The notes: a model not told the origin generated them from the letters alone. 45,643 nt of DNA from an uncultured Polaribacter sp. (GCA_938084845.1 CALKEB010000043.1:1-45643); one strand, 5' to 3'. Positions 1 through 9,849 are shown, numbered from the stretch's first letter. Numbers and translations: made by a program.

Positions 1-1
1 T

Positions 2-1816
2 GGTGAATTTAATATTGGTAAACTTTCTTTTTCATATGAAAGTGCTTTATCTTATGTGCCTCCAATTGCAGATGCTGGAGAAACTATTTCTATAATAGCT
101 CCGGTTTCTACAGCGACTCTTGATGGATCAGCAAGTAATGATCCTGAAGGTGGGGCAATTACTTATAATTGGCAGCAAATATATGGATCATCTACAGTTA
201 TTTTTGATACAAATACTGTAGCCAGCCCAAATATATCTAATTTAGAAAATGGGGTTTACAAATTTAAGTTAACCGTAAGTAATGGAAGTTATGAAGCTTA
301 TGATGAGGTTTTAGTAGTTGTAACATCTAATGGAAATGTGAATCCTACAATATCTATAAGCGCACCTGATGATAATGCTACATTTAAGGAAGGAGAAGAA
401 ATCAATATTACAACAACAACTAATGATTTAGATGGTACTGTAGATTTGGTTGAGTTTTTTAATGGATCAACTAAATTAGGTGAAGCTACTAGTGTTCCTT
501 TCTCATATATTTGGCAAAATGCATCCATAGGTTCTCATCAATTAACAGCAGTTGCTACAGATGATTTTGGAGGTAAAACAACTTCTCAAGAAATTACAGT
601 TTCTGTTACTGAAGAACAAAAGTGTGAAGAGGTCTCAGCAGAAGCAAGTCAAGGTAGTTTTTCTCAAGGTTATACTGTTTCCTTTGAAACTATTGGAAAT
701 GCTGTTACCATTCAATTTGAACTTTTAGACACCGACAAAGCAGGAGTAGTTGCTTATTTATGGAAGCAATCCCCTTTTACAGAAACACAAATGAATCAAG
801 AATCAGGCTTACTTTTTTCTAGTACTGTTGGCGGTCTTTCAATTGGCGAAACCATAAGTTATGCTTGTAAATTTGCCTATGCTGGAGGATTATCTGCAAC
901 TAAATATTTTGAATATGTTGTTGGAACAGACTGTTCAGATGATAGTGGAGACACTGTTAATCCAGAAAATTTCACAGCATCTATTGGTACAATTACTGCA
1001 TCTAGTATAGAACTTTTATTAAATGCAACAGATAATTCAGGAAGAGTTATTTATGATATTACTTACAATAATGACACACAATCTTATAGTGAAGATTCAG
1101 GTATTCAAAAATCTGTAATCATAAATGGATTGAATGCCGAAACTGCTTATTCTTTTTCTATTAATGCTAAAGACTTATCCGGAAATGAGGCAGATAATAA
1201 TAGTATTATTTTAGAAGCTACTACATCAGAAAATACAAATTCTGATTGCTCAGGAACTTTAAGCAATGCAGCACAAGGTGCTTTTTCTATTGGTTATACC
1301 TATGAATTTATTACAAATGGCTCAGATGTAACAATTAATTTTGAACTTTTAGATACAGATAAAACTGGATTAGTAGCTTACTTATGGGAACAAACCCCTT
1401 TTTCTGAAGTACAAATGAGTAGTACAGGACAACAACGTTTTTCTAAAACAATAAGTGGTTTAACTACGGGACAGACAATAAATTATGCTTGTAAGTTCGC
1501 TTTTGCGGGAGGTTTAGCAGTAACTGAATATTTACCTTACACAGTTGGTGATAATTGTACGTTAAGCACAATAAATTATTCTGAGTATGCCAAAGAAATA
1601 CAGCTATTTCCTAACCCAGTAAAAGGTGTATTAACTGTTACGTCAGAGAACTTTCCGATAACTAAAATAGAAATTTATTCATTAGTAGGTAAAAAGCTAA
1701 AGGTTTTTAATACCAATTTAAATGCTTTACAGGTAGAAGATCTTTCTAGCGGAATGTATTTGATAAAAGTATTTAATGAAAACCTATCTTACACAACTAA
1801 ATTTATAAAAGAATAG
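2..1816 (+). CDS. Secreted multidomain protein with PKD/Ig-like, FnIII and type IX secretion sorting domain (5' partial)
   Basis: The frame is open to the window edge, so the true start and any catalytic domain lie upstream. In order it shows: the end of a beta-sandwich module (residues around NIGKLSFS, CBM6-like), a PKD-like domain starting PPIADAG, a bacterial Ig-like domain (NPTISISAP...), a 104-residue Cys-bounded domain, an FnIII-like domain, a second copy of the 104-residue domain, and a C-terminal type A sorting domain (LFPNPV... ending TTKFIKE). The sorting domain is known to direct export through the outer membrane by the type IX system and attachment or release at the surface. The combination of CBM-like, Ig-like and repeated domains is common in flavobacterial glycoside hydrolases such as laminarinases, so I infer a polysaccharide-active enzyme, but no catalytic residues are visible here. 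It is followed by a strong terminator and converges on secA. Confidence 0.85.
   Translation, partial: GEFNIGKLSFSYESALSYVPPIADAGETISIIAPVSTATLDGSASNDPEGGAITYNWQQIYGSSTVIFDTNTVASPNISNLENGVYKFKLTVSNGSYEAYDEVLVVVTSNGNVNPTISISAPDDNATFKEGEEINITTTTNDLDGTVDLVEFFNGSTKLGEATSVPFSYIWQNASIGSHQLTAVATDDFGGKTTSQEITVSVTEEQKCEEVSAEASQGSFSQGYTVSFETIGNAVTIQFELLDTDKAGVVAYLWKQSPFTETQMNQESGLLFSSTVGGLSIGETISYACKFAYAGGLSATKYFEYVVGTDCSDDSGDTVNPENFTASIGTITASSIELLLNATDNSGRVIYDITYNNDTQSYSEDSGIQKSVIINGLNAETAYSFSINAKDLSGNEADNNSIILEATTSENTNSDCSGTLSNAAQGAFSIGYTYEFITNGSDVTINFELLDTDKTGLVAYLWEQTPFSEVQMSSTGQQRFSKTISGLTTGQTINYACKFAFAGGLAVTEYLPYTVGDNCTLSTINYSEYAKEIQLFPNPVKGVLTVTSENFPITKIEIYSLVGKKLKVFNTNLNALQVEDLSSGMYLIKVFNENLSYTTKFIKE
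623..1558 (+). repeat. Two copies of a 104-residue Cys-bounded domain in the secreted protein
   Basis: Copy 1 spans 623-934 and copy 2 spans 1247-1558. Both are exactly 312 bases (104 codons) and both begin and end with a cysteine codon. They share FELLDTDK, VAYLW, a QMxxxxxxxFS stretch and INYACKFAFAGGL-like strands. An FnIII-like domain (about 957-1230) separates them. The terminal cysteines may form a disulfide closing each domain (inference). Confidence 0.85.
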
Positions 1817-1840
1817 GGTATTTACATTTACACACAAACT

Positions 1841-1874
1841 AAAAAACCGTTTAGAATTTTCTAAACGGTTTTTT
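1841..1874. terminator. Bidirectional rho-independent terminator
   Basis: A perfect 16-base-pair inverted repeat (1841-1856 against 1859-1874) with a core of ACCGTTTAGA and T-runs on both strands. It lies between the convergent secreted-protein gene and secA and can end transcripts from both sides. Confidence 0.9.
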
Positions 1875-1895
1875 TGATACCAACATGTAGTTGAT

Positions 1896-4800
1896 TTATT
1901 TATTCACAATAACATATTCTCCTTTTTCTATTAAAGGAATCGCTTGTTTAAACTTTACCACTTTTTCTTCTCCACTCATTACATTTTTAATAGTAACACG
2001 TTCATTTCTTCCAATTTTTGGTTGTTCTCTTACAATGGTTTCTACTGGTTCTGAAGATTGTTGGCGAGAATTTTGAATGGCTTGTTCTGTCGTATTTTGA
2101 ACATCTGCCTTGCTCGTATTTAAGCGTTCTCTTTTTTGCTGTCTTGCTTCAGAGATTTGATTACGATCTTGAGCAGGCAATTCACCTTTAAACAAGAAAG
2201 ATAATACTTCTCTATTAATTTCATCTACCGTTCTTTTAAACAGCTCAAAAGCTTCAAACTTATAGATTAATAAGGGATCTTTCTGCTCGTAAGATGCATT
2301 TTGAACAGATTGTTTAAGATCATCCATTTTACGTAAGTGATCTTTCCAGTTTTCATCTATAATTGCAAGCGTTATATTTTTTTCAAAATCGGTTACTAAA
2401 CTTTTACCTTCACTTTCATATGCCTCTTTTAAATTAGTAACAACTTGTAATGATTTTGTTCCATCTGTAAAAGGCACAACAATACGTTCGTATTTGTCTG
2501 CTTCGTTTTCAAAAACATCTTTAATTACAGGGTAAGCTAAAATAGCATTACGTTCAATTTTATCTTTGTAATGGTTAGTTACATGAGTATACAAGTTATC
2601 TGTAATTTCTTTTTCTGATAAGCTATTAAAATCATGTTCAGAAATAGGGGAGGTCATTGAAGAAAAACGAATTAGCTCAAACTCAAAATTCTGAAAATCT
2701 TTAAATCCTTTATTTTTTAAAACAATGGCTTCACAAGTATCATAAATCATATTTGCAATATCTACTTGCAAGCGTTTACCATCTAAAGCATTTCTTCTTC
2801 TTTTGTAAACAAATTCACGCTGCGAATTCATAATATCGTCATACTCTAACAAACGCTTACGAATACCGAAGTTATTTTCTTCCACTTTTTTCTGCGCTCT
2901 TTCAATAGATTTAGAGATCATAGAATGCTGTATTACCTCACCCTCTTTAAGGCCCATTCTATCCATCATCTTTGCAATTCTATCTGAACCAAATAAACGC
3001 ATTAAGTTATCGTCTAAAGCCACATAAAACTGTGAAGAACCAACATCTCCTTGTCTACCTGCACGTCCTCTAAGCTGTCTATCAACACGTCTAGAATCGT
3101 GTCTTTCAGTACCAATAATTGCCAAACCACCAGCTTCTTTTACTTCTTTAGATAGTTTTATATCTGTTCCACGTCCTGCCATATTAGTCGCAATGGTAAC
3201 CACACCAGGTTTACCAGCTTCTGCAACCACATCTGCTTCCCGTTTGTGTAGTTTTGCATTTAGAATATTATGAGGAATTTTACGCATTTGCAGCATTCTA
3301 CCTAACAATTCTGAAATTTCTACAGAGGTTGTACCTACTAAAACAGGTCTCTTTTCTGCTACTAATTTTACGATATCATCAATTACTGCATTGTATTTTT
3401 CACGAGCAGTTTTGTATACTAAATCGTCTTTATCATCTCTTGCAATTGGTTTATTTGTAGGTATCTCTACAACATCTAATTTGTATATTTCCCAAAATTC
3501 ACCAGCTTCAGTAATGGCTGTTCCTGTCATACCAGACAGTTTTCTGTACATTCTAAAGTAATTTTGTAAGGTTACTGTAGCAAACGTTTGTGTGGCATCT
3601 TCAATTTTCACATTTTCTTTAGCCTCAATTGCTTGGTGTAATCCATCAGAGTAACGACGACCATCCATAATACGTCCTGTCTGCTCATCAACAATCATTA
3701 CTTTATTGTTCATAACAACATACTCTACATCTCTTTCAAAAACAGTATATGCTTTTAAAAGTTGATTCATTGTATGGATGCGCTCACTTTTTATGCTAAA
3801 ATCTTTGTATAATTCTTCTTTAAGTACTGCTTTTTCTTCAGTAGTTTTTTCAGAACTGTCAATTTCTCCAACTTTTACTCCAATATCTGGGAGTACAAAG
3901 AACGTATCATTTTTTGTTTTTTCAGAGAGGTGAGCAATACCTTTGTCTGTTAAATCAATTTGATTATTTTTTTCTTCAACTACAAAATATAAATCCTCGT
4001 CAATTTCTGGCATTAACTTATTATTATCTTGCATGTAGGTATTCTCTGTTTTTTGAAGAATTTGCTTGATACCTTCTTGCGATAAGAATTTAATTAATGC
4101 TTTATTTTTTGGTAAACCTCTATGTACTCTTAAAAGTTGTTTTCCTCCTTCTTTTTCATCTCCTTCTGCCAATAATTTTTTAGCTTCTGCCAAAACTTTA
4201 ACTAAATTTTGTTTTTGAAGCGAAACAATATCAGAAACTAATGGTTTTAATTCATTAAATTCATGAACATCTCCTTTTGGAACTGGTCCAGAGATAATTA
4301 GCGGTGTTCTGGCATCATCAATTAAAACAGAATCTACCTCATCTATAATGGCATAGTTTGGTGCTCTTTGTACTAAATCGTCTTTAGAGCTAGCCATATT
4401 ATCCCTTAAATAATCAAAACCAAACTCGTTATTTGTACCATAAGTAATGTCTGCATTGTACGCTTTTCTTCTTGCATCCGAGTTGGGTTGATGAAAATCG
4501 ATACAATCTGTAGACAATCCATGAAATTCAAAAATTGGAGCCATCCAAGCTCTATCCCTTTTTGCAAGGTAGTCGTTTACTGTAACAACATGCACTCCGT
4601 TTCCGGTTAATGCATTTAAATAAACAGGTAGGGTAGAGACTAATGTTTTACCTTCACCAGTCATCATTTCAGCAATTTTACCTTGGTGTAAAACAGAACC
4701 ACCAATTAACTGAACATCATAATGTACCATATCCCAAGTTACCGGCTTTCCTGCTGCATCCCAAGAATTTGCCCAGTAAGCTTTGTCATCTTCTAATGAA

Positions 4801-5237
4801 ATGTGTTGGTTTTGTGCAGATAGTTCTCTGTCAAATGGAGTGGCTGTAACCTCAATTTCTTCGTTTTCAACAAAACGTTTTGCAGTTTCTTTAATAACTG
4901 CAAAAGCTTCTGGCATAATTTCTTCCAAAATATTTTCTGAAATAGTATATGCTTCATCTTTTAAAGCGTCAATTTCTGAATATATATCTTCTTGTCTATC
5001 GATATCAGCATCTTTTGCTTCGTTCTCTAAAATTGCAATCTTTTCGTCTAATGATTGTGTAGCGTTTTTTATTTTTTCTTTAAAAGAAAAAGTTTTAGCT
5101 CGTAATCCATCATGAGATAGTTTGGCAATTTCTACTTCGAATTTTTTAACATTATCTACAACTGGTTGTAGTAATTTTAAATCTTTTTGTTGCTTGTCTC
5201 CAACAAAAATTTTTATTACTGAATCTAAGATACCCAT
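1896..5237 (-). CDS. secA: Protein translocase ATPase SecA
   Basis: Motor ATPase of the Sec system, driving preproteins through SecYEG at the inner membrane. The 1113-residue protein starts with [11 protein letters not shown] and has the Walker A GEGKT at residues 194-198, the DEVDS Walker B/DEAD region followed by [12 protein letters not shown], the preprotein cross-linking domain, the second helicase half ([34 protein letters not shown]) and the helical scaffold ([16 protein letters not shown]). It is longer than E. coli SecA (about 900). The C-terminus ends [17 protein letters not shown]... and has no zinc-binding CxCxS/CH motif; this non-zinc tail is typical of flavobacterial SecA. ATG start; monocistronic between two terminators. 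Confidence 0.97.
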   Translation of the reverse strand: MGILDSVIKIFVGDKQQKDLKLLQPVVDNVKKFEVEIAKLSHDGLRAKTFSFKEKIKNATQSLDEKIAILENEAKDADIDRQEDIYSEIDALKDEAYTISENILEEIMPEAFAVIKETAKRFVENEEIEVTATPFDRELSAQNQHISLEDDKAYWANSWDAAGKPVTWDMVHYDVQLIGGSVLHQGKIAEMMTGEGKTLVSTLPVYLNALTGNGVHVVTVNDYLAKRDRAWMAPIFEFHGLSTDCIDFHQPNSDARRKAYNADITYGTNNEFGFDYLRDNMASSKDDLVQRAPNYAIIDEVDSVLIDDARTPLIISGPVPKGDVHEFNELKPLVSDIVSLQKQNLVKVLAEAKKLLAEGDEKEGGKQLLRVHRGLPKNKALIKFLSQEGIKQILQKTENTYMQDNNKLMPEIDEDLYFVVEEKNNQIDLTDKGIAHLSEKTKNDTFFVLPDIGVKVGEIDSSEKTTEEKAVLKEELYKDFSIKSERIHTMNQLLKAYTVFERDVEYVVMNNKVMIVDEQTGRIMDGRRYSDGLHQAIEAKENVKIEDATQTFATVTLQNYFRMYRKLSGMTGTAITEAGEFWEIYKLDVVEIPTNKPIARDDKDDLVYKTAREKYNAVIDDIVKLVAEKRPVLVGTTSVEISELLGRMLQMRKIPHNILNAKLHKREADVVAEAGKPGVVTIATNMAGRGTDIKLSKEVKEAGGLAIIGTERHDSRRVDRQLRGRAGRQGDVGSSQFYVALDDNLMRLFGSDRIAKMMDRMGLKEGEVIQHSMISKSIERAQKKVEENNFGIRKRLLEYDDIMNSQREFVYKRRRNALDGKRLQVDIANMIYDTCEAIVLKNKGFKDFQNFEFELIRFSSMTSPISEHDFNSLSEKEITDNLYTHVTNHYKDKIERNAILAYPVIKDVFENEADKYERIVVPFTDGTKSLQVVTNLKEAYESEGKSLVTDFEKNITLAIIDENWKDHLRKMDDLKQSVQNASYEQKDPLLIYKFEAFELFKRTVDEINREVLSFLFKGELPAQDRNQISEARQQKRERLNTSKADVQNTTEQAIQNSRQQSSEPVETIVREQPKIGRNERVTIKNVMSGEEKVVKFKQAIPLIEKGEYVIVNK

Positions 5238-5325
5238 TATTCCATTTTTTTCAGTTAAAAATAACTGTATTATATATTATAACCATAAAAACATTTTTTT
5301 ATGATTTAGTGTGTTCAAAAGAAAA

Positions 5326-5352
5326 CAAAAAAAAAGCCTCTTTAGAGACTTT
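5326..5352 (-). terminator. Rho-independent terminator of the DUF2795 gene
   Basis: On the minus strand an 8-base-pair stem (AAAGTCTC with GAGGCTTT, one G-T pair) around a TAAA loop is followed by a run of nine T. It sits 17 bases after the stop of the DUF2795 gene. Confidence 0.8.
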
Positions 5353-5368
5353 GATATGTTTTTTGAGT

Positions 5369-5590
5369 TTAATATTCGTCCTCATTCCAAAGATAATCAT
5401 CTTCGGTTGGATAATCAGGCCAAATTTCAATGATCGAATCGTAAGAGTCGCCCTCATCTTCTATGTCCTGAAGGTTTTCTACAACCTCTAAAGGAGCTCC
5501 AGTTCTAATAGCATAATCTATTAATTCGTCTTTGGTTGCTGGCCAAGGTGCATCTGCTAAATAAGATGCCAATTCTAATGTCCAATACAT
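5369..5590 (-). CDS. Small acidic DUF2795 family protein
   Basis: A 73-residue protein (MYWTLELASYLADAPWPATKDEL...) matching the DUF2795 family as seen in Bacteroidota. These are very well conserved small cytoplasmic proteins of unknown function. The N-terminal half carries the conserved LELASYL and PWPATKDEL segments, and the C-terminus is strongly acidic (EDEGDSYD, DYPTEDDYLWNEDEY). It is transcribed alone, with its own textbook promoter upstream and a terminator downstream, which suggests steady independent expression. No function is claimed. Confidence 0.88.
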   Translation of the reverse strand: MYWTLELASYLADAPWPATKDELIDYAIRTGAPLEVVENLQDIEDEGDSYDSIIEIWPDYPTEDDYLWNEDEY

Positions 5591-5611
5591 TTCTTAATGT
5601 TTAATTTTGTG

Positions 5612-5641
5612 CAAAAATAATTTTTTTGCTGAATTATGCAA
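5612..5641 (-). promoter_or_regulatory. Bacteroidota-type promoter for the DUF2795 gene
   Basis: Minus strand: TTG at 5641-5639, a 19-base spacer, then TATTTTTG (5619-5612), an exact TAnnTTTG -7 element. Initiation is expected near 5605, leaving a leader of about 15 bases. Confidence 0.75.
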
Positions 5642-5679
5642 GTCTTTTTTAAGAAATATAACATCAATAAAAAAAAAAC

Positions 5680-6255
5680 TTAATTGTTTTTGGTAGGAAT
5701 CCATTTAAATTCCTCTATATCTAACTGTTTAGACAACATTCGTGCCAACACAAAAAGGTAGTCAGAAAGTCTGTTTAAGTATTTTAAAATAGCTGGATTT
5801 ATTGATTCTTGATCATTTAACGCTACCGAAAGACGCTCTGCTCTTCTACAAACACATCTCGCTACGTGACAGAATGACACTGCTTGATGGCCACTAGGTA
5901 AAATAAAATGAGTCATTTGTGGGAGTTTAGCATCCATAACATCTATTTCATTTTCTAAAAACTGTACAGCTGTTTCATTAATTTTTGGAATATTTAACCG
6001 CTCTTTACCAGATTTTAAAGTTTCTTTCTCAGGTGGTGTTGCTAACATAGCACCTAGTGTAAAAAGATCATTCTGAATTTTCAATAATGCTTTTTTACTT
6101 ATCTCATCAATTTCCTGATCTTTAATTAGGCCAATATAAGCATTAAGTTCATCTACAGTTCCATAGCTATCAATTCTTAAATTGTATTTTTTTACTCTAC
6201 TACCTCCAAAAAGAGCAGTACTTCCTTCATCACCAGTTTTTGTATATATTTTCAT
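5680..6255 (-). CDS. Cob(I)yrinic acid a,c-diamide adenosyltransferase, PduO/MMAB type
   Basis: Transfers the 5'-deoxyadenosyl group of ATP to cob(I)alamin, making adenosylcobalamin, the cofactor of enzymes such as methylmalonyl-CoA mutase. The 191-residue protein has the PduO-type N-terminal nucleotide-binding motif (TKTGDEGSTALFGGSRV), the DELNAYIGL helix and the conserved RCVCRRAERL segment followed by NRLSDYLFVLAR. Length and motifs fit the full family. It stands alone: no corrinoid synthesis genes are in the window, so the host may salvage corrinoids (inference). Confidence 0.93.
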   Translation of the reverse strand: MKIYTKTGDEGSTALFGGSRVKKYNLRIDSYGTVDELNAYIGLIKDQEIDEISKKALLKIQNDLFTLGAMLATPPEKETLKSGKERLNIPKINETAVQFLENEIDVMDAKLPQMTHFILPSGHQAVSFCHVARCVCRRAERLSVALNDQESINPAILKYLNRLSDYLFVLARMLSKQLDIEEFKWIPTKNN

Positions 6256-6313
6256 AAATTCTTACGCTAAGGTTTAGATAACAAATTTACGAAGTTTAAA
6301 GCTTTAAAACTTG

Positions 6314-6799
6314 TTAAATTCGTATTATAAAATGTTCTTTTGCTTGTTTTGGCCTAAAAAAGATTATACCAAAATAAAATAAATCTACAGTTACAATATT
6401 TTCTGTTTGGCCAATAATTTTTTTCCAAGATTTGTTGTTTTCTGTAGCGTCATGTATACCTTTTATTAGAATTATGTGCTTTGTATTTAAATACGTTATA
6501 TTCCAGTTTTTCACATGTTCTAAATAGACTAAAATTAGCTCTTTTGTAATTGTTTCTTCTTTTTCTAGGGTATTGTAATAAATGGTATCTATGTTAAAAT
6601 AACTTAGAATTTTAGCAACAATTTTTCTTTCTTTTTTAGTAAGTTCGTCTAACCTAGTGTCACTATTTAGCACTGGTAAACTGTTTGTCTTTTTATACAA
6701 TCCTTTGGTAACAAATTGATATACAAATGGAGAGTGAACACCATGTTGATTGGTAGATTTTAGCAAAAAAGTTAAATAGTTAAAATACTTTGTAAACAT
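6314..6799 (-). CDS. Shrunken methyltransferase-like protein lacking the SAM-binding core
   Basis: A 161-residue protein. Its N-terminus (YLTFLLKSTNQHGVHSPFVY) and C-terminus (DLFYFGIIFFRPKQAKEHFIIRI) resemble the two ends of flavobacterial class I SAM-dependent methyltransferases, which I recall as about 230-250 residues. The middle that would carry the glycine-rich SAM loop and acidic residue is missing or changed: around YFNIDTIYYN there is no GxGxG. The frame is intact, so this is probably a reduced paralog kept for a non-catalytic job, or an early stage of decay. It reads away from DinB, whose promoter lies between them. Family link is from memory of the motifs, so confidence is moderate. 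Confidence 0.6.
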   Translation of the reverse strand: MFTKYFNYLTFLLKSTNQHGVHSPFVYQFVTKGLYKKTNSLPVLNSDTRLDELTKKERKIVAKILSYFNIDTIYYNTLEKEETITKELILVYLEHVKNWNITYLNTKHIILIKGIHDATENNKSWKKIIGQTENIVTVDLFYFGIIFFRPKQAKEHFIIRI

Positions 6800-6843
6800 C
6801 TAAGTTGTAAATTATTGTTCTCCTTATATCTTGCAAAAATGAT

Positions 6844-6851
6844 TAATTTTG
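6844..6851 (+). promoter_or_regulatory. -7 element for the DinB gene
   Basis: TAATTTTG matches TAnnTTTG exactly and lies 27 bases before the ATG. No well-spaced TTG is visible upstream, so only the -7 half is supported. Confidence 0.5.
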
Positions 6852-6878
6852 TGCAACTAAACTATAAATATTTAGAAA

Positions 6879-7385
6879 ATGGTTCCTAAAAATGAATATG
6901 CTCCTTACTTTGAGCAGTACATAAAACTTGTAAACCAAAATAAATCAATTTTAGAAAACCTCATTGATAGTCAAACTGATTTTGAAAGTACGTTAAGAAA
7001 CATACAATCGCACAAACATATGTATTCTTATGCTAAAGGAAAATGGACATTAAAACAAGTAGTACAACATCTTATTGATACAGAGAGAGTATTTACTTAT
7101 AGAGCGCTTTGTTTTGCAAGAAATGAGCCTAATTCATTACCAGGGTTTGATCAAGATATTTTTAGTACTTATGATAATGCCAATATCCAAAACTTTAAAG
7201 ATTTATTAGATGATATGGCAGGAGTTAGAAAAAGTTCCATTGCACTATTTAAAAGCTTTTCTGAAGAAGCTTTAGCAAGAAAAGGGATTGCCTCAAAGCA
7301 AGAAATATCAGTTAGGGCGTTAGGCTATTTATTTTCTGGACATCAATTGCATCATTTAAATAGTGTTAAAAAAAGATATTTATAA
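6879..7385 (+). CDS. DinB family protein
   Basis: A 168-residue four-helix-bundle protein of the DinB/YfiT superfamily, whose members are metal-dependent thiol-transfer enzymes or uncharacterised stress proteins. The conserved WTLKQVVQHLIDTERVFTYRAL helix gives the first histidine and the C-terminal GHQLHHLN segment gives the others of the usual His triad for metal binding. Soluble, no signal peptide. Monocistronic or loosely coupled to the next small gene, whose own -7 element overlaps the stop codon. The substrate cannot be read from the sequence. Confidence 0.88.
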   Translation: MVPKNEYAPYFEQYIKLVNQNKSILENLIDSQTDFESTLRNIQSHKHMYSYAKGKWTLKQVVQHLIDTERVFTYRALCFARNEPNSLPGFDQDIFSTYDNANIQNFKDLLDDMAGVRKSSIALFKSFSEEALARKGIASKQEISVRALGYLFSGHQLHHLNSVKKRYL

Positions 7386-7390
7386 CTTTG
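7383..7390 (+). promoter_or_regulatory. -7 element for the small acidic protein gene
   Basis: TAACTTTG (TAnnTTTG) overlaps the TAA stop of the DinB gene and lies 19 bases before the next ATG. The -33 half is not clear. Confidence 0.45.
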
Positions 7391-7409
7391 TAATTTATAT
7401 ATTTACAGA

Positions 7410-7634
7410 ATGGAATTACCAAAATTTTTATTAGCCGATAACAGCAACCATCCAGAAGATATTTTTGTTCTCCATACAGAATTTCCTCGTTTTATGATTA
7501 ATTTAAAGGACGATGAAATCGAATGGTTTGAGGATTTAACAGGCGAGAATGAAGAAGACATCGCAACAGAGCTCGCTGATTTAATGGATAAGGCTGGTGA
7601 ATTTTATGATGAAGAAATGAAAAAATATGCGTAA
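7410..7634 (+). CDS. Small conserved acidic protein, function unknown
   Basis: A 74-residue soluble, strongly acidic protein (MELPKFLLADNSNHPEDIFVLHTEFPRFMINL...). It has no signal peptide or membrane segment and no metal or nucleotide motif that I recognise. The pattern of a short beta-rich N-terminal part (IFVLHTEFPRFMINL) followed by an acidic helix (EEDIATELADLMDKAGEFYDEEM) looks like a small folded domain, and I recall similar short proteins in other flavobacteria. It converges on mutS2 with only 5 bases between the stops. Confidence 0.75.
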   Translation: MELPKFLLADNSNHPEDIFVLHTEFPRFMINLKDDEIEWFEDLTGENEEDIATELADLMDKAGEFYDEEMKKYA

Positions 7635-7639
7635 GCATT

Positions 7640-9844
7640 CTATTTTCCTTTTTCTACAAGTTCAATTTTATTCACGTTAGTTTTTGTAGTAAATACTTCG
7701 TAATTTATAGTTACACTTTTCTTCTCTATTTTATCTATGGTTCCAACAGAATTTGATCCTATAATTTTTACTCTATCATTTAATTTATAGACATACTCAG
7801 ATTTTTCTTTAGCTATTTTTGCTGCTTTAACTTCTTTTTCTTTTCTAACTTCAACCACTTTTTTTAAGACCTCTTTTTCTACTTTTTGAATAACCTCTTG
7901 CAGTTGTTTTTGGACCACCTTAGCCTTTTGTTTTTCTGACTTTGTTTTTAACTTTAATGGATTTTTTTTAGCGTGCTTTACTTTTTCATCTGCTACCCAT
8001 TTATTAAAGCTTTGGTTTAAATGTTTTTTATTATTTGTTTGAAAATATTTATTCAGTAGTTCGTTTACCTTTCTTCCTAAAGAAAGCATTTTTTGATTTT
8101 TATCATACAACTCTTGAAAACCTGATAGTTTTTCTTGAATTCTAAGTTCTTTTTCTTGTAAACTTTCTAAATGCTCTTGTCCTTTTACTTTTTGATTTTC
8201 TAAACTATCTGAATTTTTTTGTAATCGGTTTCTTTCTTTTTGAAGTTTACTAATTGTTTTATCCAAACGTACTTTTTCAGTTTCTACACGCTTTTTAGCT
8301 TTATTTATTAAGCTAAAAGGAATCCCGTTTTTTTGGGCCACCTCAAAAGTAAAAGAACTACCAGCTTGCCCTATAAATAGTTTATACAGTGGTTCTAAAG
8401 TTTTTTCATTAAACTGCATATTGGCATTCGTTACATTATCTAGTTCATTTGCCAAAACTTTTAGATTGGAATAATGCGTAGTAATTATTCCGAATGCTTT
8501 TTTATGATAAAACTCCTCTAAAAAAATTTCTGCTAAAGCACCTCCTAGTTCAGGGTCAGATCCAGTACCAAATTCATCTATTAAAAACAAGGTGTTTTCA
8601 TTACATTTTCTTAAAAAATAGCGCATATTTTTTAACCGATAACTGTAGGTACTTAATTGATTTTCAATAGATTGATTGTCTCCAATGTCTGTTAGAATAG
8701 TATCAAAAATATAAGTTTCACTTCGCTCGTCAACAGGAATTAAAATTCCACTTTGCACCATAACTTGCAGTAAACCAATGGTTTTTAATGTAATACTTTT
8801 TCCACCTGCATTTGGTCCAGATATTACTATTATTTGTTGATTTGTATCTAGTTTAATTGTTTGTGAAATTGTGTTTATATTTTGCGCTTTATTTTTTTTC
8901 CACAATACTGGATGGTAGGCATCTTTAAAGTATATTTTTTTCTCTTTCGTAATTTTTGGCAAAACAGCATCCATATCTTTTGCATATTTTGCTTTAGCAC
9001 TAATGCTGTCTATGTGAGTTAAAAAAGTAATGTAATCTTCTAATAAAGAAACTAAAGGTCTAATAGTGTCTGCTAAATCTCTAAGTATTTTTATAACTTC
9101 TTGTTTTTCTTCATACACTAAGTTTTGATATTCTCTACTATAAGCTAACGTTGCTTGTGGTGAAATATATACAATACCTCCAGATTTAGAAGAGCCTAGC
9201 AAACTACCAGAAACTTTTCTTCTATGCATAGCAGAGACAGCTAATACCCTTTGGTTGTCTACAATTGTTTCTTTAATATCATCTAAATATCCAGCTGCAA
9301 CTGCTTTAGATAAAGCAGAAGAAAAGCTAGCTCCAATTTTACTTCTAACAGTATTAATGCCTCTTCGAATTTGTTTTAAAGAAGATGATGCATTACTTTT
9401 TACCTCACCAGATCTGTCAATAATTTTCTTAATTTCATCATCAACATAAGTTGTAAATTCAATTTTTTGGGTAAGTTTAAAAAAGGTTGGAAATAAAATT
9501 TCAAATTTTTTAAAGAACTTTATGTGTTCATTAACAGTTAGTGAGGTTGCTGCGATTTTTAGAAATGCATCTGTTTCTATAAAACTATTTTCTATTGCCA
9601 AACGCTTTACACTTTCAGTAATATTGTCAAAACCATGATTTGGAATCCGATTGTCATTTTGAAAAGAAGCAACATATTCATCTACTAAATGCAATTCTTT
9701 AAACAATTCTTTTTTATCAAATAGTGGTTTAGTTTCAAGAATTTTTTCTTTTCCTAAACCAGAAATACAATATTCTGAAATATGTTGTAGAACCGTAGAG
9801 AATTCTAAATCTTGAAGTGATTTTTCTGATATATTTTTATTCAA
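7640..9844 (-). CDS. mutS2: MutS2 family DNA-binding ATPase without Smr domain
   Basis: MutS2 proteins are ABC-type ATPases that act on branched or recombining DNA and, in some bacteria, on collided ribosomes; they are not mismatch repair proteins. The 734-residue protein has the core domain (LQQIRRGIN/clamp-like helices), Walker A GPNAGGKS at residues 343-350, and the Walker B/signature stretch (LFLIDEFGTGSDP...GGALAEIFLEE, THYSNLK). A long charged coiled coil follows and then a small KOW-like beta domain (YKLNDRVKIIGSNSVGTIDKI). The C-terminal Smr nuclease domain (about 80 residues) of the classical family is absent. The only plausible start in frame is TTG at 9844; there is no ATG nearby. 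Confidence 0.92.
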   Translation of the reverse strand: MNKNISEKSLQDLEFSTVLQHISEYCISGLGKEKILETKPLFDKKELFKELHLVDEYVASFQNDNRIPNHGFDNITESVKRLAIENSFIETDAFLKIAATSLTVNEHIKFFKKFEILFPTFFKLTQKIEFTTYVDDEIKKIIDRSGEVKSNASSSLKQIRRGINTVRSKIGASFSSALSKAVAAGYLDDIKETIVDNQRVLAVSAMHRRKVSGSLLGSSKSGGIVYISPQATLAYSREYQNLVYEEKQEVIKILRDLADTIRPLVSLLEDYITFLTHIDSISAKAKYAKDMDAVLPKITKEKKIYFKDAYHPVLWKKNKAQNINTISQTIKLDTNQQIIVISGPNAGGKSITLKTIGLLQVMVQSGILIPVDERSETYIFDTILTDIGDNQSIENQLSTYSYRLKNMRYFLRKCNENTLFLIDEFGTGSDPELGGALAEIFLEEFYHKKAFGIITTHYSNLKVLANELDNVTNANMQFNEKTLEPLYKLFIGQAGSSFTFEVAQKNGIPFSLINKAKKRVETEKVRLDKTISKLQKERNRLQKNSDSLENQKVKGQEHLESLQEKELRIQEKLSGFQELYDKNQKMLSLGRKVNELLNKYFQTNNKKHLNQSFNKWVADEKVKHAKKNPLKLKTKSEKQKAKVVQKQLQEVIQKVEKEVLKKVVEVRKEKEVKAAKIAKEKSEYVYKLNDRVKIIGSNSVGTIDKIEKKSVTINYEVFTTKTNVNKIELVEKGK

Positions 9845-9849
9845 AATAG

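Noticed and set aside
4783..5115. Open frame of 110 codons on the plus strand inside secA
   Set aside because: Antisense to the SecA N-terminal region, Ser/Ile/Phe-rich translation without signal or family features.
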